From Erysipelotrichaceae bacterium (GTDB lineage: Bacteria; Bacillota_I; Bacilli_A; Erysipelotrichales; Erysipelotrichaceae), in NCBI GenBank assembly GCA_017561615.1, contig JAFZBT010000021.1, forward strand, positions 1-14,396: a stretch of DNA of 14,396 bases, read 5' to 3'. Shown here in pieces: positions 1-6,598 of the stretch; the first letter of the stretch is position 1; the number at the start of each line of letters is the position of its first letter. Below the pieces are notes generated by a model. It had not been told where the DNA came from. It searched no databases and worked only from the letters and a program-made list of their open reading frames with translations. Both the position numbers and the translations under genes were made by a program.

Positions 1-303
1 AACGTTCTGGCCAAGATCATTCCCGATCAGACAGCCTGGGGACAGTATTTCTACCCCGGCCTGAAGCACTTCGAGGATGTCGAGTCCTGGCCTGATTACC
101 TGAAGTATCTGCCCAGCGGTACCAGAGAAGAACTGTTCAACGCTGACGCTCATCTGAAGGCCACCATCATCGGCTCCAGCCAGACCTTCGCTCTGGAGGA
201 CGGCAAGCTGGGAATGGGCCAGACCGGATACATCTACTTCGTTGACTTCGACCGGACGCATCCGCGCAGCCGTCGCTGCAAGGTCGTCATCATCGGCGAG
301 TAA
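1..303 (+). CDS. C-terminal fragment of an unrecognised protein (5' end outside window)
   Basis: Frame 1 is open from the first base to a TAA at 301-303 and gives 100 residues with no start in view. The codon choice (CTG, ATC, AAG, GGC) matches the neighbouring genes, so this is very probably the real end of a gene. The fragment is rich in aromatic residues near its start (WGQYFYPGLKHFED), has a central SGTREELFNADAHLKA stretch, and ends with a probable beta-rich part (GYIYFVDFD, then KVVIIGE). There is no membrane segment and no catalytic motif I can name. It is followed by a hairpin with a T-run at 318-348, consistent with the end of a transcription unit. I do not recognise the family and assign no function. 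Confidence 0.8.
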   Translation, partial: NVLAKIIPDQTAWGQYFYPGLKHFEDVESWPDYLKYLPSGTREELFNADAHLKATIIGSSQTFALEDGKLGMGQTGYIYFVDFDRTHPRSRRCKVVIIGE

Positions 304-317
304 CATTCAGTCAGAAG

Positions 318-348
318 AAAAGTCCGTATCACGTGATGCGGACTTTTT
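318..348. terminator. Rho-independent terminator, probably bidirectional
   Basis: GTCCGTATCAC pairs with GTGATGCGGAC (one G-T wobble), flanked by AAAA on the left and TTTTT on the right. It lies between two converging genes, the fragment ending at 303 and pepO ending at 367, and could stop transcription from both sides. Confidence 0.8.
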
Positions 349-366
349 ATGTGGCTTGATATACGA

Positions 367-2265
367 TTACCAGATGACGATGCGCTTTTCGGGGGCGATG
401 TACATCTCGTCCTTTTCGGTAGCGCCGAAGGCTTCATACCATTCCGTAAAGTTGCGGACCGGGATGTTGGCTCTCAGCTTGGCCGGGGCATGGACGTCGT
501 TCTTCAGCAGCAGCAACATGTATTCCGGCTTGGCCTTGTTGCTCCAGACGCGGGCCCAGTTGGTGAAGTAGGCCTGGTAGTCGGCTCCTTCGGTGTCATG
601 CATGATCTGCAGGGTAACGGCCATGCCGCCGTTATCAGCGATGCATTCGCTGACGACCAGCTCGCCGTTTACCTTGTCTCCGCAGAAGGGCAGGCCGTCC
701 CACTGCTTTACCATTTCCGCTGTCAGGGCCTTGAAGGCCTGTTCGTCTTCTTCCTTCCACCAGTTGAACAGGTTGCCGTTTTCGTCGAAGTGGGCACCGT
801 TGTTGTCGAAGGCGTGCGAGATCTCGTGAGCGATGACGGCGCCGATGCCGCCCAGATTCTCGCTCACTGACTGATTGATGGAATAGAACGGCTTCTGCAG
901 AATGGCGGCCGGGAAGGTGATGTCATTGCGGTTGGGGTCATAACAGGCGTTGACCATGTGGCCGGGCATCAGCCAGGTGTTGCGGTCAACCGGCTTATGC
1001 AGCTTGTCGATTTCCTCTTCAAGCATTACCTGATCAAGCTTGCTCATGGCGTCGTAGTAGCTGTCTTTTTCATCGACAGTCATTCTGGCATAAAGGTCTC
1101 TTACCTTGTCGGGGTAGCCCATCTTGATGTTGATGGCGCTCAGCTTGGCGATGGCCTTTTCCTTGGTTTCCGGCTGCAGGAAGGTGTTCTTTCTCATCCG
1201 GTCCTTGTAGGCTTCGATGATTTTCTTGACCATGTCGACGACATCCTTCTTGGCTTCTTCGCCGAAATAGGTGCGGCCGTAGTAGAGGCCGACCGGTTCG
1301 CTGAAGGTGTCGGAGGCGATCCGGTAAGCCTGCTTTTCCAGTTCCGGATCCTTTTCGATGCCCATCAGGGCGCGTCTGTAGGTCGTGCCGATGGCGTAGA
1401 GTTCTTCCGAAAGCAGCTTGGTCTTGGCCAGCAGCGTCTGCACGTATGCCCAGTGGACATACAGCGGCAGGTTTTCTTCATTAAAGTAGAAAGACGCTTC
1501 CTTAATGGCCTTGGGGTCATAGACGATCACTGTCTGGGGAATCTCTTCTCCGCAGATTTTGTGCAGCAGAGCCTTGAAGTCCAGCGGCTGCAGGCAGCCG
1601 GCGACCTCATCGGTGCTCATCGGATTGTAGCAGCTGACATAATCAGCCCATTCGACCTGGCTCTTGACCTTCTGCGCCAGCAGAGCGTCGAAGGCAACGG
1701 TGTCTTCAAGATACTGTTTCCGGTCTTCTTCGCTGAGATCGGTGAAGCTCAGCGCCTGAGCGGCCATGGCCTTGTAGACTTCCAGCAGCTGATTGCCCGG
1801 CTCGGTTCCGTAATAGGTGGTGTCGGGCAGGATCTGACGCGGTCCGGCCATGATCAGCGAGTTCTTGGAAGTGTCCATCATGTCGGTTTCCACGCCGCAA
1901 AGGAACGGCAGTGTGGCTTCATTTCTGAACAGGTATTCAGCCTTATCGTTAAGGGCTTCCGCGGAGTCGATGGCGGCGATTTGGTGCAGCAACGGCATTA
2001 CCGGAGCAATGCCTTCGCGGTTTCTTCTGTCGGTATCCAGTACCTTGCGGTACAGCTTGATGGCCTCGTTGACTTCTCTGATGTCGGTGGTCTTCTCACC
2101 GGCAGCGAGAGCTTTGAAGTCGTCCATCATCGTCTTTTCGACTTCCTGGTCGATGATGGAGAAGGCGCCGGTAGACGGGCGGTCTTCCGGGATTTCTATG
2201 GTTTTCAGCCACTCGCCGTTGACGGCTTCGTACAGGTCATCCTGAATTCTTACTTTGTTTTCCAT
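367..2265 (-). CDS. pepO: M13 (neprilysin/PepO) family zinc endopeptidase
   Basis: 632 residues, within the usual size of bacterial PepO. The zinc site is plain: HEISH at residues 480-484 gives two histidine ligands and the general base Glu481, and ECIAD at 540-544 gives the third ligand Glu540 and supporting Asp544. The M13 substrate-binding NAxY motif is NACY at 439-442, HAPAKLR at 592-598 matches the conserved His...Arg of the S1'/S2' side, and the protein ends in IVIW like the family's C-terminal tryptophan. There is no signal peptide or N-terminal membrane anchor, so it is expected to be cytoplasmic, like lactic acid bacterial PepO, cutting oligopeptides rather than whole proteins. The start is supported by AAGGAG at 2273-2278, seven bases upstream. 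It is transcribed alone from a promoter near 2290 and ends at the 318-348 terminator. Physiological substrates cannot be told from sequence. Confidence 0.95.
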   Translation of the reverse strand: MENKVRIQDDLYEAVNGEWLKTIEIPEDRPSTGAFSIIDQEVEKTMMDDFKALAAGEKTTDIREVNEAIKLYRKVLDTDRRNREGIAPVMPLLHQIAAIDSAEALNDKAEYLFRNEATLPFLCGVETDMMDTSKNSLIMAGPRQILPDTTYYGTEPGNQLLEVYKAMAAQALSFTDLSEEDRKQYLEDTVAFDALLAQKVKSQVEWADYVSCYNPMSTDEVAGCLQPLDFKALLHKICGEEIPQTVIVYDPKAIKEASFYFNEENLPLYVHWAYVQTLLAKTKLLSEELYAIGTTYRRALMGIEKDPELEKQAYRIASDTFSEPVGLYYGRTYFGEEAKKDVVDMVKKIIEAYKDRMRKNTFLQPETKEKAIAKLSAINIKMGYPDKVRDLYARMTVDEKDSYYDAMSKLDQVMLEEEIDKLHKPVDRNTWLMPGHMVNACYDPNRNDITFPAAILQKPFYSINQSVSENLGGIGAVIAHEISHAFDNNGAHFDENGNLFNWWKEEDEQAFKALTAEMVKQWDGLPFCGDKVNGELVVSECIADNGGMAVTLQIMHDTEGADYQAYFTNWARVWSNKAKPEYMLLLLKNDVHAPAKLRANIPVRNFTEWYEAFGATEKDEMYIAPEKRIVIW

Positions 2266-2289
2266 GTGAATGCTCCTTGTCTGATATAG

Positions 2290-2295
2290 ATTATA
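2290..2295 (-). promoter_or_regulatory. Promoter of pepO (extended -10)
   Basis: On the minus strand TATAAT is preceded by TGT, giving a full extended -10 box 24 bases upstream of the start codon. No good -35 box is visible at the usual distance, as is common for extended -10 promoters. The T-run of the tRNA terminator lies about 35 bases further upstream. Confidence 0.65.
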
Positions 2296-2330
2296 ACAAA
2301 AACAGACAGCTGCCGTACCACCTGGAAATG

Positions 2331-2355
2331 AAAAACCTCTTCCTGATGGAAGAGG
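2331..2355 (-). terminator. Terminator of the tRNA-Ser gene
   Basis: On the minus strand an 8-bp perfect stem, CCTCTTCC / GGAAGAGG, with a 4-base loop (ATCA) is followed by TTTTT. It starts 10 bases after the encoded CCA end of the tRNA and separates it from pepO. Confidence 0.88.
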
Positions 2356-2365
2356 CTGTTAGCAA

Positions 2366-2456
2366 TGGCGGAAGATGTGGGATTCGAACCCACGCAAGCT
2401 TTTACACTTCTAACGGTTTTCGAAACCGCCCCCTTCAACCGCTTGGGTAATCCTCC
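2366..2456 (-). tRNA. tRNA-Ser(CGA), reads UCG
   Basis: 91 nt with the long variable arm of a class II tRNA. Reading the minus strand: 7-bp acceptor stem GGAGGAT/ATCTTCC (one G-T pair), D-arm with CCC/GGG and the GG pair in the loop, anticodon stem GCGGT/ACCGT with loop TTCGAAA (anticodon CGA at 2420-2422), a variable arm, T-arm GTGGG-TTCGAAT-CCCAC, discriminator G, and an encoded CCA at 2366-2368. The discriminator and the long variable arm are typical serine tRNA identity features. The gene stands alone with its own promoter and terminator. Confidence 0.96.
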
Positions 2457-2467
2457 GGGCCTGTTTA

Positions 2468-2497
2468 ATTATATATCAAAAGCGCGCGGATTATCAA
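2468..2497 (-). promoter_or_regulatory. Promoter of tRNA-Ser
   Basis: On the minus strand TTGATA (2492-2497) and TATAAT (2468-2473) are separated by 18 bases. The -10 box ends 11 bases before the mature 5' end of the tRNA, implying a leader of only a few bases. Confidence 0.7.
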
Positions 2498-2541
2498 ACA
2501 CCGCTGTGATTGTCGGACTGTCTTCATCGCCCGTGAGGTGT

Positions 2542-2561
2542 TATGATGTAGTAAACAGGAG
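2542..2561 (+). promoter_or_regulatory. Possible -10 box and ribosome binding site of the MDR gene
   Basis: TATGAT at 2542-2547 is a fair -10 box; no convincing -35 box is seen at 16-18 bases upstream. AGGAG at 2557-2561 lies nine bases before the ATG at 2571 and supports that start. If TATGAT is used, the leader is very short, with the SD only about ten bases after the -10 box. Confidence 0.45.
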
Positions 2562-2570
2562 CGTAACATC

Positions 2571-3572
2571 ATGAAAAGCAGAAGAGTGGTCATCAACGAT
2601 AAGGAAGACGTCGCAATTGAAGAAATCGAACTGGGTCAGCTGCAGTCGGGAGAATGCCGCATTCAGACCGCATACTCACTGATCAGCGCCGGCACGGAGC
2701 TTTCCCGTGTCTTCCGACTGAAGGAAGGGGCCAGTTATCCGGTCTATCCCGGTTACTGCAGTACCGGCGTTGTCGTCGATAGCGACATCGAAGGATTCAG
2801 TGCGGGAGACCACGTGCTGTTCACGGCTCCTCATGGCAGTCTGCATAACTTCGATCCGCGGCACAGCGATGGTTCGATACTGTACCGTCTGGACCCCGCT
2901 ACCGACATGAAGAAGGCTCCCTACATGGTGATGTGCTGGATCGCCCTTAACGGCATCCTGCCGGCTGACGTGAAACTGGGTGATACCGTTGCCGTCTTCG
3001 GCCTGGGCACTCTTGGCATTCTGGTATCGCTGTACTATCAGATGGCCGGCTGCCGGGTGATCGGCTTTGAGCCAAGTGTCAGCCGGGCTCAGCTGGCCGA
3101 AAGAGCCGGGGTCAGGGAAGTCATCAGCTGTCCGGCTGAAGAGCAGCTTGAGAGGTTCGCTGAACTGAACATCAAAGACGGCGTGGACATTGCCGTTGAC
3201 GCCGCCGGGGTTTCCGCCTGCATCGAGAAGGCCATTCAGATCGCCGGAACCAACGGTCAGGTCGTTCTGCTGGGCTCACCCAGACAGGCCTATCAGACCA
3301 ACGCTTCGCAGTCATTCTACGCTGTTCACTCCAAGATGCTGAAGGTGATCGGCGCCCTGAACCGCCGCTACAGCTTTGATCCTCAGCCGGGCAGCCGCAT
3401 CAGCATGAAGAGATATCTGAGCTACATTGAAAAGCTGATCAATGAAGATCAGCTGCCGGTAGAAAAGTTCATCAGCCATCAGATCCAACCTGATGCCGGA
3501 CAGCTTCTGGAAGCCTACCGGGGGTTAATGTACGATAAGGACAGTTACACCGGCGTAATGATCAAATGGTAA
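2571..3572 (+). CDS. Zinc-independent medium-chain dehydrogenase/reductase (MDR) family oxidoreductase
   Basis: 333 residues with the two-part MDR layout: an N-terminal GroES-like domain (about 1-125) and a Rossmann domain (about 130-270) with the dinucleotide motif GLGTLG at 144-149, followed by an acidic residue at the end of the second strand (Glu167 in GFEPS), which favours NAD(H) over NADP(H). Zinc-type alcohol dehydrogenases carry a Cys near residue 40, a GHE motif near 65 and four structural cysteines near 95-110. Here these places read SLISAGTE, PGYCSTG and LHNFDPRHSD, so neither zinc site is present. The SLISAGTE type of N-terminus occurs in MDR proteins that act on sugar- or tetrapyrrole-like substrates, but the substrate cannot be inferred here. 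It is a single gene ending at a terminator shared with plsY. Confidence 0.8.
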   Translation: MKSRRVVINDKEDVAIEEIELGQLQSGECRIQTAYSLISAGTELSRVFRLKEGASYPVYPGYCSTGVVVDSDIEGFSAGDHVLFTAPHGSLHNFDPRHSDGSILYRLDPATDMKKAPYMVMCWIALNGILPADVKLGDTVAVFGLGTLGILVSLYYQMAGCRVIGFEPSVSRAQLAERAGVREVISCPAEEQLERFAELNIKDGVDIAVDAAGVSACIEKAIQIAGTNGQVVLLGSPRQAYQTNASQSFYAVHSKMLKVIGALNRRYSFDPQPGSRISMKRYLSYIEKLINEDQLPVEKFISHQIQPDAGQLLEAYRGLMYDKDSYTGVMIKW

Positions 3573-3576
3573 GAAA

Positions 3577-3605
3577 ATCCCTGTCGAAGGACAGGGATCT
3601 GTTTT
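3577..3605. terminator. Shared terminator between converging MDR and plsY genes
   Basis: A perfect 9-bp stem, ATCCCTGTC / GACAGGGAT with loop GAAG, is followed by CTGTTTT on the + strand. Upstream GAAAA gives TTTTC on the minus strand, so it can serve both genes. It begins five bases after the MDR stop codon. Confidence 0.88.
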
Positions 3606-3626
3606 CTGATGATGATTGGATGCCGT

Positions 3627-4268
3627 TTACCTGGGTTCTTCTCCCGGTGCTATTTCCGCCTTTATCTTGGTGCCGACGTAGCAGTTGTTGATGCCGATCT
3701 CCTTGTGGTGAGCCAGCTTGACGAAGTTGACCCGGTGTTTCCAGAGAATCAGCAGCGAAGCCAGGGAAATGAACAGGACGCTCAGCCAGTCAGCCTTCCT
3801 GAAGACGGCCATGTAAACGGGGAAGGAAAGAATGTTGACCAGCGTTCCGGCTACTATCCAGTTGGCAATGAAGGAAACCAGCAGGCAGACAGCCGAGCAG
3901 CCGGCCGTATAGATAATGTCCAGGGAAGCCATCAGGCCGATGTAGCTGGCAAAACCCTTGCCGCCCTTCCAGTTGAGATAGAACGGATAGCAGTGCCCAA
4001 GGACGGCGCAGCAGCCGGCCAGCACCTTGGCCGGATAGACGTCCGGGAACAGCCTGCCGACGATGAAGACAGCCAGAGCGGCCTTGCAGAGGTCATAGAC
4101 CAGCACGACGAAGAAAGCCCACCAGCCCATGGTGATCTTGGCGTTAGACGCGCCGGCTGAGAAGGAACCCTTGGTGCGGATGTCAAAGCCATGCAGCCTG
4201 CCGAGAACATAAGCCGGGTTTACGCAGCCCAGAAGATAACCGATGATGAATGCGCAGATGTATGCCAT
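3627..4268 (-). CDS. plsY: Glycerol-3-phosphate acyltransferase PlsY (acyl-phosphate dependent), somewhat divergent
   Basis: PlsY transfers an acyl chain from acyl-phosphate to glycerol 3-phosphate, the first step of phospholipid synthesis in most Gram-positives, and is an integral membrane protein. The 213 residues contain several hydrophobic segments (about 3-15, 50-71, 82-97, 115-150, 157-172). The three family motifs can be located: motif 1 around GCVNPAYVLGRL (14-25), motif 2 GSFSAGASN (34-42) and motif 3 GHCYPFYLNWKGGKG (91-105), whose GGKG is the most recognisable. Motif 2 departs from the usual GSGNxGxTN: the Asn after GSG is Ser37 and Gly is Phe36. The start has AGGAG at 4278-4282, nine bases upstream. 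The gene is transcribed away from rdgB, with a promoter at 4293-4298. A paralogue with altered substrate use is possible. Confidence 0.9.
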   Translation of the reverse strand: MAYICAFIIGYLLGCVNPAYVLGRLHGFDIRTKGSFSAGASNAKITMGWWAFFVVLVYDLCKAALAVFIVGRLFPDVYPAKVLAGCCAVLGHCYPFYLNWKGGKGFASYIGLMASLDIIYTAGCSAVCLLVSFIANWIVAGTLVNILSFPVYMAVFRKADWLSVLFISLASLLILWKHRVNFVKLAHHKEIGINNCYVGTKIKAEIAPGEEPR

Positions 4269-4292
4269 GTTATGTAACTCCTGTTTTTCTTT

Positions 4293-4321
4293 ATTCTAGC
4301 ATAAACGGGAAAAGCGATACA
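4293..4321 (-). promoter_or_regulatory. Promoter of plsY (extended -10)
   Basis: On the minus strand the extended box TGCTAGAAT occupies 4293-4301 (TAGAAT 4293-4298). TTGTAT lies 18 bases upstream of TAGAAT at about 4317-4322. It faces away from the rdgB promoter, and the two -10 regions form an inverted repeat. Confidence 0.6.
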
Positions 4322-4344
4322 ATGAAGCGATAAAATGCTAGAAT
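4316..4344 (+). promoter_or_regulatory. Promoter of rdgB-trmL (extended -10)
   Basis: GATACA (4316-4321, half-match to TTGACA), a 17-base spacer, and TAGAAT at 4339-4344 preceded by TGC. The ribosome binding site for rdgB is probably AGAGG at 4358-4362, nine bases before the ATG; a second purine run (GGAAGAG) touches the start codon and is too close to be useful. Confidence 0.6.
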
Positions 4345-4371
4345 TAGATAAACGGAAAGAGGCGGAAGAGT

Positions 4372-4953
4372 ATGAAGGACATCATGATCGCAACTTCAAA
4401 CCCCAATAAGGTAAGAGAGTACAGGGAGATGCTGGAACCGCTGGGTTACCGCATTCATGATCTCAGCGAGATCGAGCACCAGGATCCGGAGGAAAACGGC
4501 AAGACCTTTGCGGAAAACGCCCTGATCAAGGCCGGAAGTGTCTGGCATCATACCGGCATGACGGCGATCGCTGATGATTCCGGTCTTTCCATTGATCATC
4601 TGAAAGGTCAGCCGGGCATTCACTCCGCCCGCTATCTGGCCGGCCATGACTATACCTACAAGAATAAGATGATTTTAAGAAGACTGAAGAAGGCGGAAGA
4701 CCGTTCCGCCCGCTTTACCTGCGCCATCGCCCTGATCGACGAGAAGGGTGAGCATGTCTTTGAGGGGGTCATGGAAGGCTCCATTTCCCGGGAAATAAGA
4801 GGAACCAACGGTTTCGGCTATGACCCGATCTTCATACCCGAGGGCATGGACAGAACCAGCGCCGAGCTGCTTCCCGAAGAAAAGAACGCCATCTCCCACC
4901 GCGGTCAGGCGACCAGGAAGCTGCTGGCTTATCTGAATGGGGAAGGCGAATGA
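4372..4953 (+). CDS. rdgB: XTP/dITP diphosphatase (non-canonical purine NTP pyrophosphatase)
   Basis: This enzyme hydrolyses XTP, (d)ITP and related damaged purine triphosphates to the monophosphate and pyrophosphate in the cytoplasm, keeping them out of DNA and RNA. The 193 residues carry all Ham1/RdgB family signatures in order: TSNPNK at 8-13 near the N-terminus, ENGKTFAENA at 41-50, ADDSGL at 67-72 with the catalytic/metal-binding Asp pair, PGIHSARY at 81-88, GFGYDP at 147-152 for base recognition, and SHRGQA at 175-180. Length is normal. The last four bases overlap the start of trmL (ATGA at 4950-4953), so the two genes are almost certainly cotranscribed and translationally coupled. Confidence 0.97.
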   Translation: MKDIMIATSNPNKVREYREMLEPLGYRIHDLSEIEHQDPEENGKTFAENALIKAGSVWHHTGMTAIADDSGLSIDHLKGQPGIHSARYLAGHDYTYKNKMILRRLKKAEDRSARFTCAIALIDEKGEHVFEGVMEGSISREIRGTNGFGYDPIFIPEGMDRTSAELLPEEKNAISHRGQATRKLLAYLNGEGE

Positions 4954-5483
4954 TCCACATCGTTCTCTATCAGCCGGAGATACCCCAGAATACCGGCAAC
5001 ATCATCCGCACGGCCATGGCTACCGGCAGCGTGCTTCATCTGATCAAGCCTTACGGCTTCGTCTTCAATGAGAAGCATCTTTTACGGGCCTCAATGGACT
5101 ACATCGACATGGCCGCCATCCGCCAGCATGTCGACTACGAAGACTTCCTGAAGGAGCTGAAGGAAGACGACCGGGTCTTCTATCTGACCCGCTACGGTTC
5201 GCATAATCCCAGAGAGTTTGATTTCTCCGAGGTAAAGGGTGACATCTATCTGATGTTCGGCCGGGAATCCACCGGCATTCCCAAGCATATCCTGAAGGCT
5301 GATCTGGATCACTGCATCCGGCTGCCGATGGTCAGGGAAGCCAGGAGCCTTAATCTGTCCAACACCGTGGCCATCATGGTCTATGAGGTTCTGGGACAGC
5401 TGGGCTATCCGGGATTAAGCGCGACGGAAACGCAGAAAGGCGCGGACTTTCTGATCAGTCACGAATTCAGTGAGTCGGAATAG
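4950..5483 (+). CDS. trmL: tRNA (cytidine/uridine(34)-2'-O)-methyltransferase, SPOUT family
   Basis: TrmL uses S-adenosylmethionine to methylate the 2'-OH of the wobble nucleotide in certain leucine tRNAs. The 177 residues match the family in length and motifs: the N-terminal IPQNTGNIIR at 11-20 (motif 1, with the conserved Asn and Arg), MFGRESTGIP at 102-111 (motif 2) and RSLNLSNT at 132-139 (motif 3). Motifs 2 and 3 form the knotted cofactor site. The start overlaps the rdgB stop by four bases. No clear terminator follows; the next promoter begins within about 10 bases of the stop. The last about 25 residues (SATETQKG... onward) are not conserved in ways I recognise. Confidence 0.93.
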   Translation: MIHIVLYQPEIPQNTGNIIRTAMATGSVLHLIKPYGFVFNEKHLLRASMDYIDMAAIRQHVDYEDFLKELKEDDRVFYLTRYGSHNPREFDFSEVKGDIYLMFGRESTGIPKHILKADLDHCIRLPMVREARSLNLSNTVAIMVYEVLGQLGYPGLSATETQKGADFLISHEFSESE

Positions 5484-5490
5484 ACTTTTA

Positions 5491-5515
5491 TGATATAATC
5501 TAACCTGTACGGAGG
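5491..5515 (+). promoter_or_regulatory. Promoter and ribosome binding site of the small membrane protein gene
   Basis: An extended -10 box, TGATATAAT, lies at 5491-5499, with no clear -35. A strong GGAGG at 5511-5515 precedes the ATG at 5524 by eight bases. Confidence 0.6.
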
Positions 5516-5523
5516 CGTGTAAC

Positions 5524-5724
5524 ATGTTGGAAAGCACAAGTGATTATCTGGCATTCTTCTCAATCATCGCCATTTTAGCGTGCTCTCTGGCAATGGTGAT
5601 CTACCTGATCAACCTGAAGGTCATTGATAAGAACGTCCGCCGGGAGATCAGGTATTACCAGTACGACCGCGACCGCATGCTGGAAAAGAAAAAGGGCAAT
5701 GGAAATAAACAGGAAACTCATTAA
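5524..5724 (+). CDS. Small single-pass membrane protein of unknown function (66 aa)
   Basis: The 66 residues comprise a short N-terminus, one clear membrane helix at about 10-32 (rich in Ile, Leu, Ala), and a strongly basic, charged C-terminal tail (KNVRREIRYYQYDRDRMLEKKKG) probably facing the cytoplasm by the positive-inside rule. It has its own promoter and a strong GGAGG site, so it is very likely expressed. The last 26 bases overlap the start of the YitT gene in another frame, which suggests translational coupling. I do not recognise the family; an accessory or regulatory subunit of the YitT protein is an inference from the arrangement only. Confidence 0.75.
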   Translation: MLESTSDYLAFFSIIAILACSLAMVIYLINLKVIDKNVRREIRYYQYDRDRMLEKKKGNGNKQETH

Positions 5725-6553
5725 AGACGTTCTGCTGTCGGTCTGCGCAGCCCTGCTGGCAGCCGTCAACATCAGGACTTTCGTAAACGCCGGAAACCTG
5801 GTTCCCGGCGGTTTTTCCGGCATTTCCCTGATCCTGGTGAGAGTCGGGCAGAAATACCTGAACATCAATCTGAATTATTCGATCCTGTATCTGCTGTTCA
5901 ACATTCCAGGCACGCTGCTGGTGTTCAACGCCATTTCCCGGCGCTTCACCCTGGTATCGCTGGTCGATGTCGTGATGAGCAGCTTTTTCGTTGCCGTCAT
6001 ACCCGACATCGCCATTACCGATGACCTGCTGCTGATCTCGGTGTTCGGCGGCATTCTCGGCGGCCTGTCGTCAGCCTGCGTGCTGGCCGGAGACGCCTGC
6101 GGCGGGGGTGTGGACTTCATTTCCATCTACATGGCCAAGAAGAAGCAGAAGTCGATGTGGAATCTGATCTTCGCCTTCAATGCCCTTTTGCTGATCATTT
6201 CCGGCATCCTGTTCGGCTGGGAAGCGGCGCTTTATTCCATCATCTTCCAGTTCGTTGCCACCCAGGTAATCGACCTGGTCGACAACCGCTACAAGCGCTC
6301 ATCGTTCATCATCATCTCCGACAAGGCTCAGGAGATCGAGAACGCGGTTTTCGAGAAGTACCATCACTCGGTCACCCGGTTCGACGCCATCGGCGGCTAT
6401 ACCGGCCAGCAGAGGACGGTGCTGTATACCGTAGTCGGCGATTATGAGGTCAATCAGCTGATCGCCACGGTCATGAGCATTGACCCGCATGCCTTCATCA
6501 ACGTTGCCAGCGGCCAGCGCACGGTGGGCAACTTCCACGAAAAGCCGCTGTAA
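5699..6553 (+). CDS. YitT family membrane protein (YitT_membrane + DUF2179)
   Basis: 284 residues from the ATG at 5699. The N-terminal membrane domain has about five hydrophobic segments (roughly 8-28, 35-50, 58-78, 85-103, 110-131, 155-190 in part) with the family glycine-rich motifs GNLVPGGFSG (32-41) and AGDACGGGVDF (130-140). The C-terminal part (about 200-284) matches the soluble DUF2179 domain, with RSSFIIISDKA, RFDAIGGYTGQQRTVLYTVV and SIDPHAFINVA. Transport substrate is unknown for the family. An earlier in-frame ATG at 5624 would add 25 residues that are just the shifted reading of the upstream gene and spoil the typical MEINRK-like start, so 5699 is chosen; its ribosome site is weak (AAAGGG very close), consistent with coupling to the 66-aa gene that overlaps it by 26 bases. 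Confidence 0.88.
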   Translation: MEINRKLIKDVLLSVCAALLAAVNIRTFVNAGNLVPGGFSGISLILVRVGQKYLNINLNYSILYLLFNIPGTLLVFNAISRRFTLVSLVDVVMSSFFVAVIPDIAITDDLLLISVFGGILGGLSSACVLAGDACGGGVDFISIYMAKKKQKSMWNLIFAFNALLLIISGILFGWEAALYSIIFQFVATQVIDLVDNRYKRSSFIIISDKAQEIENAVFEKYHHSVTRFDAIGGYTGQQRTVLYTVVGDYEVNQLIATVMSIDPHAFINVASGQRTVGNFHEKPL

Positions 6554-6569
6554 TTCAGGAATATTACAG
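6548..6569 (+). repeat. Short inverted repeat at the end of the YitT gene
   Basis: CTGTAAT (6548-6554) and ATTACAG (6563-6569) are perfect inverted copies separated by eight bases and spanning the YitT stop codon. There is no T-run after it, so it is not a standard terminator; it could be a weak hairpin or a protein-binding site ahead of the exporter operon. No good promoter is visible in the 45-base gap to the next gene. Confidence 0.4.
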
Positions 6570-6598
6570 ATAACAGCCAACAATTAACTGAGGTAATC

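Noticed and set aside
958..2289. Long + strand open frame (443 codons) opposite pepO
   Set aside because: It is a mirror of the strongly supported PepO gene. The translation is rich in Gly, Val, His and Phe in the way antisense frames of GC-rich codons are, shows no family motif and has no ribosome site.
2415..2429. Possible unusual anticodon (TCG) in the tRNA
   Set aside because: A first reading of the reverse strand had the T and A runs swapped. Correctly read, the loop is TTCGAAA on a 5-bp stem and the anticodon is CGA, a normal serine tRNA.
5624..5698. Longer start for the YitT protein at 5624
   Set aside because: The extra 25 residues (MIRTSAGRSG...) are the shifted reading of the 66-aa gene and have no ribosome site; family members start near the MEINRK position.
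6548..6569. Terminator after the YitT gene
   Set aside because: The inverted repeat is only 7 bp with an 8-base loop and no T-run follows, so it is listed only as a repeat.
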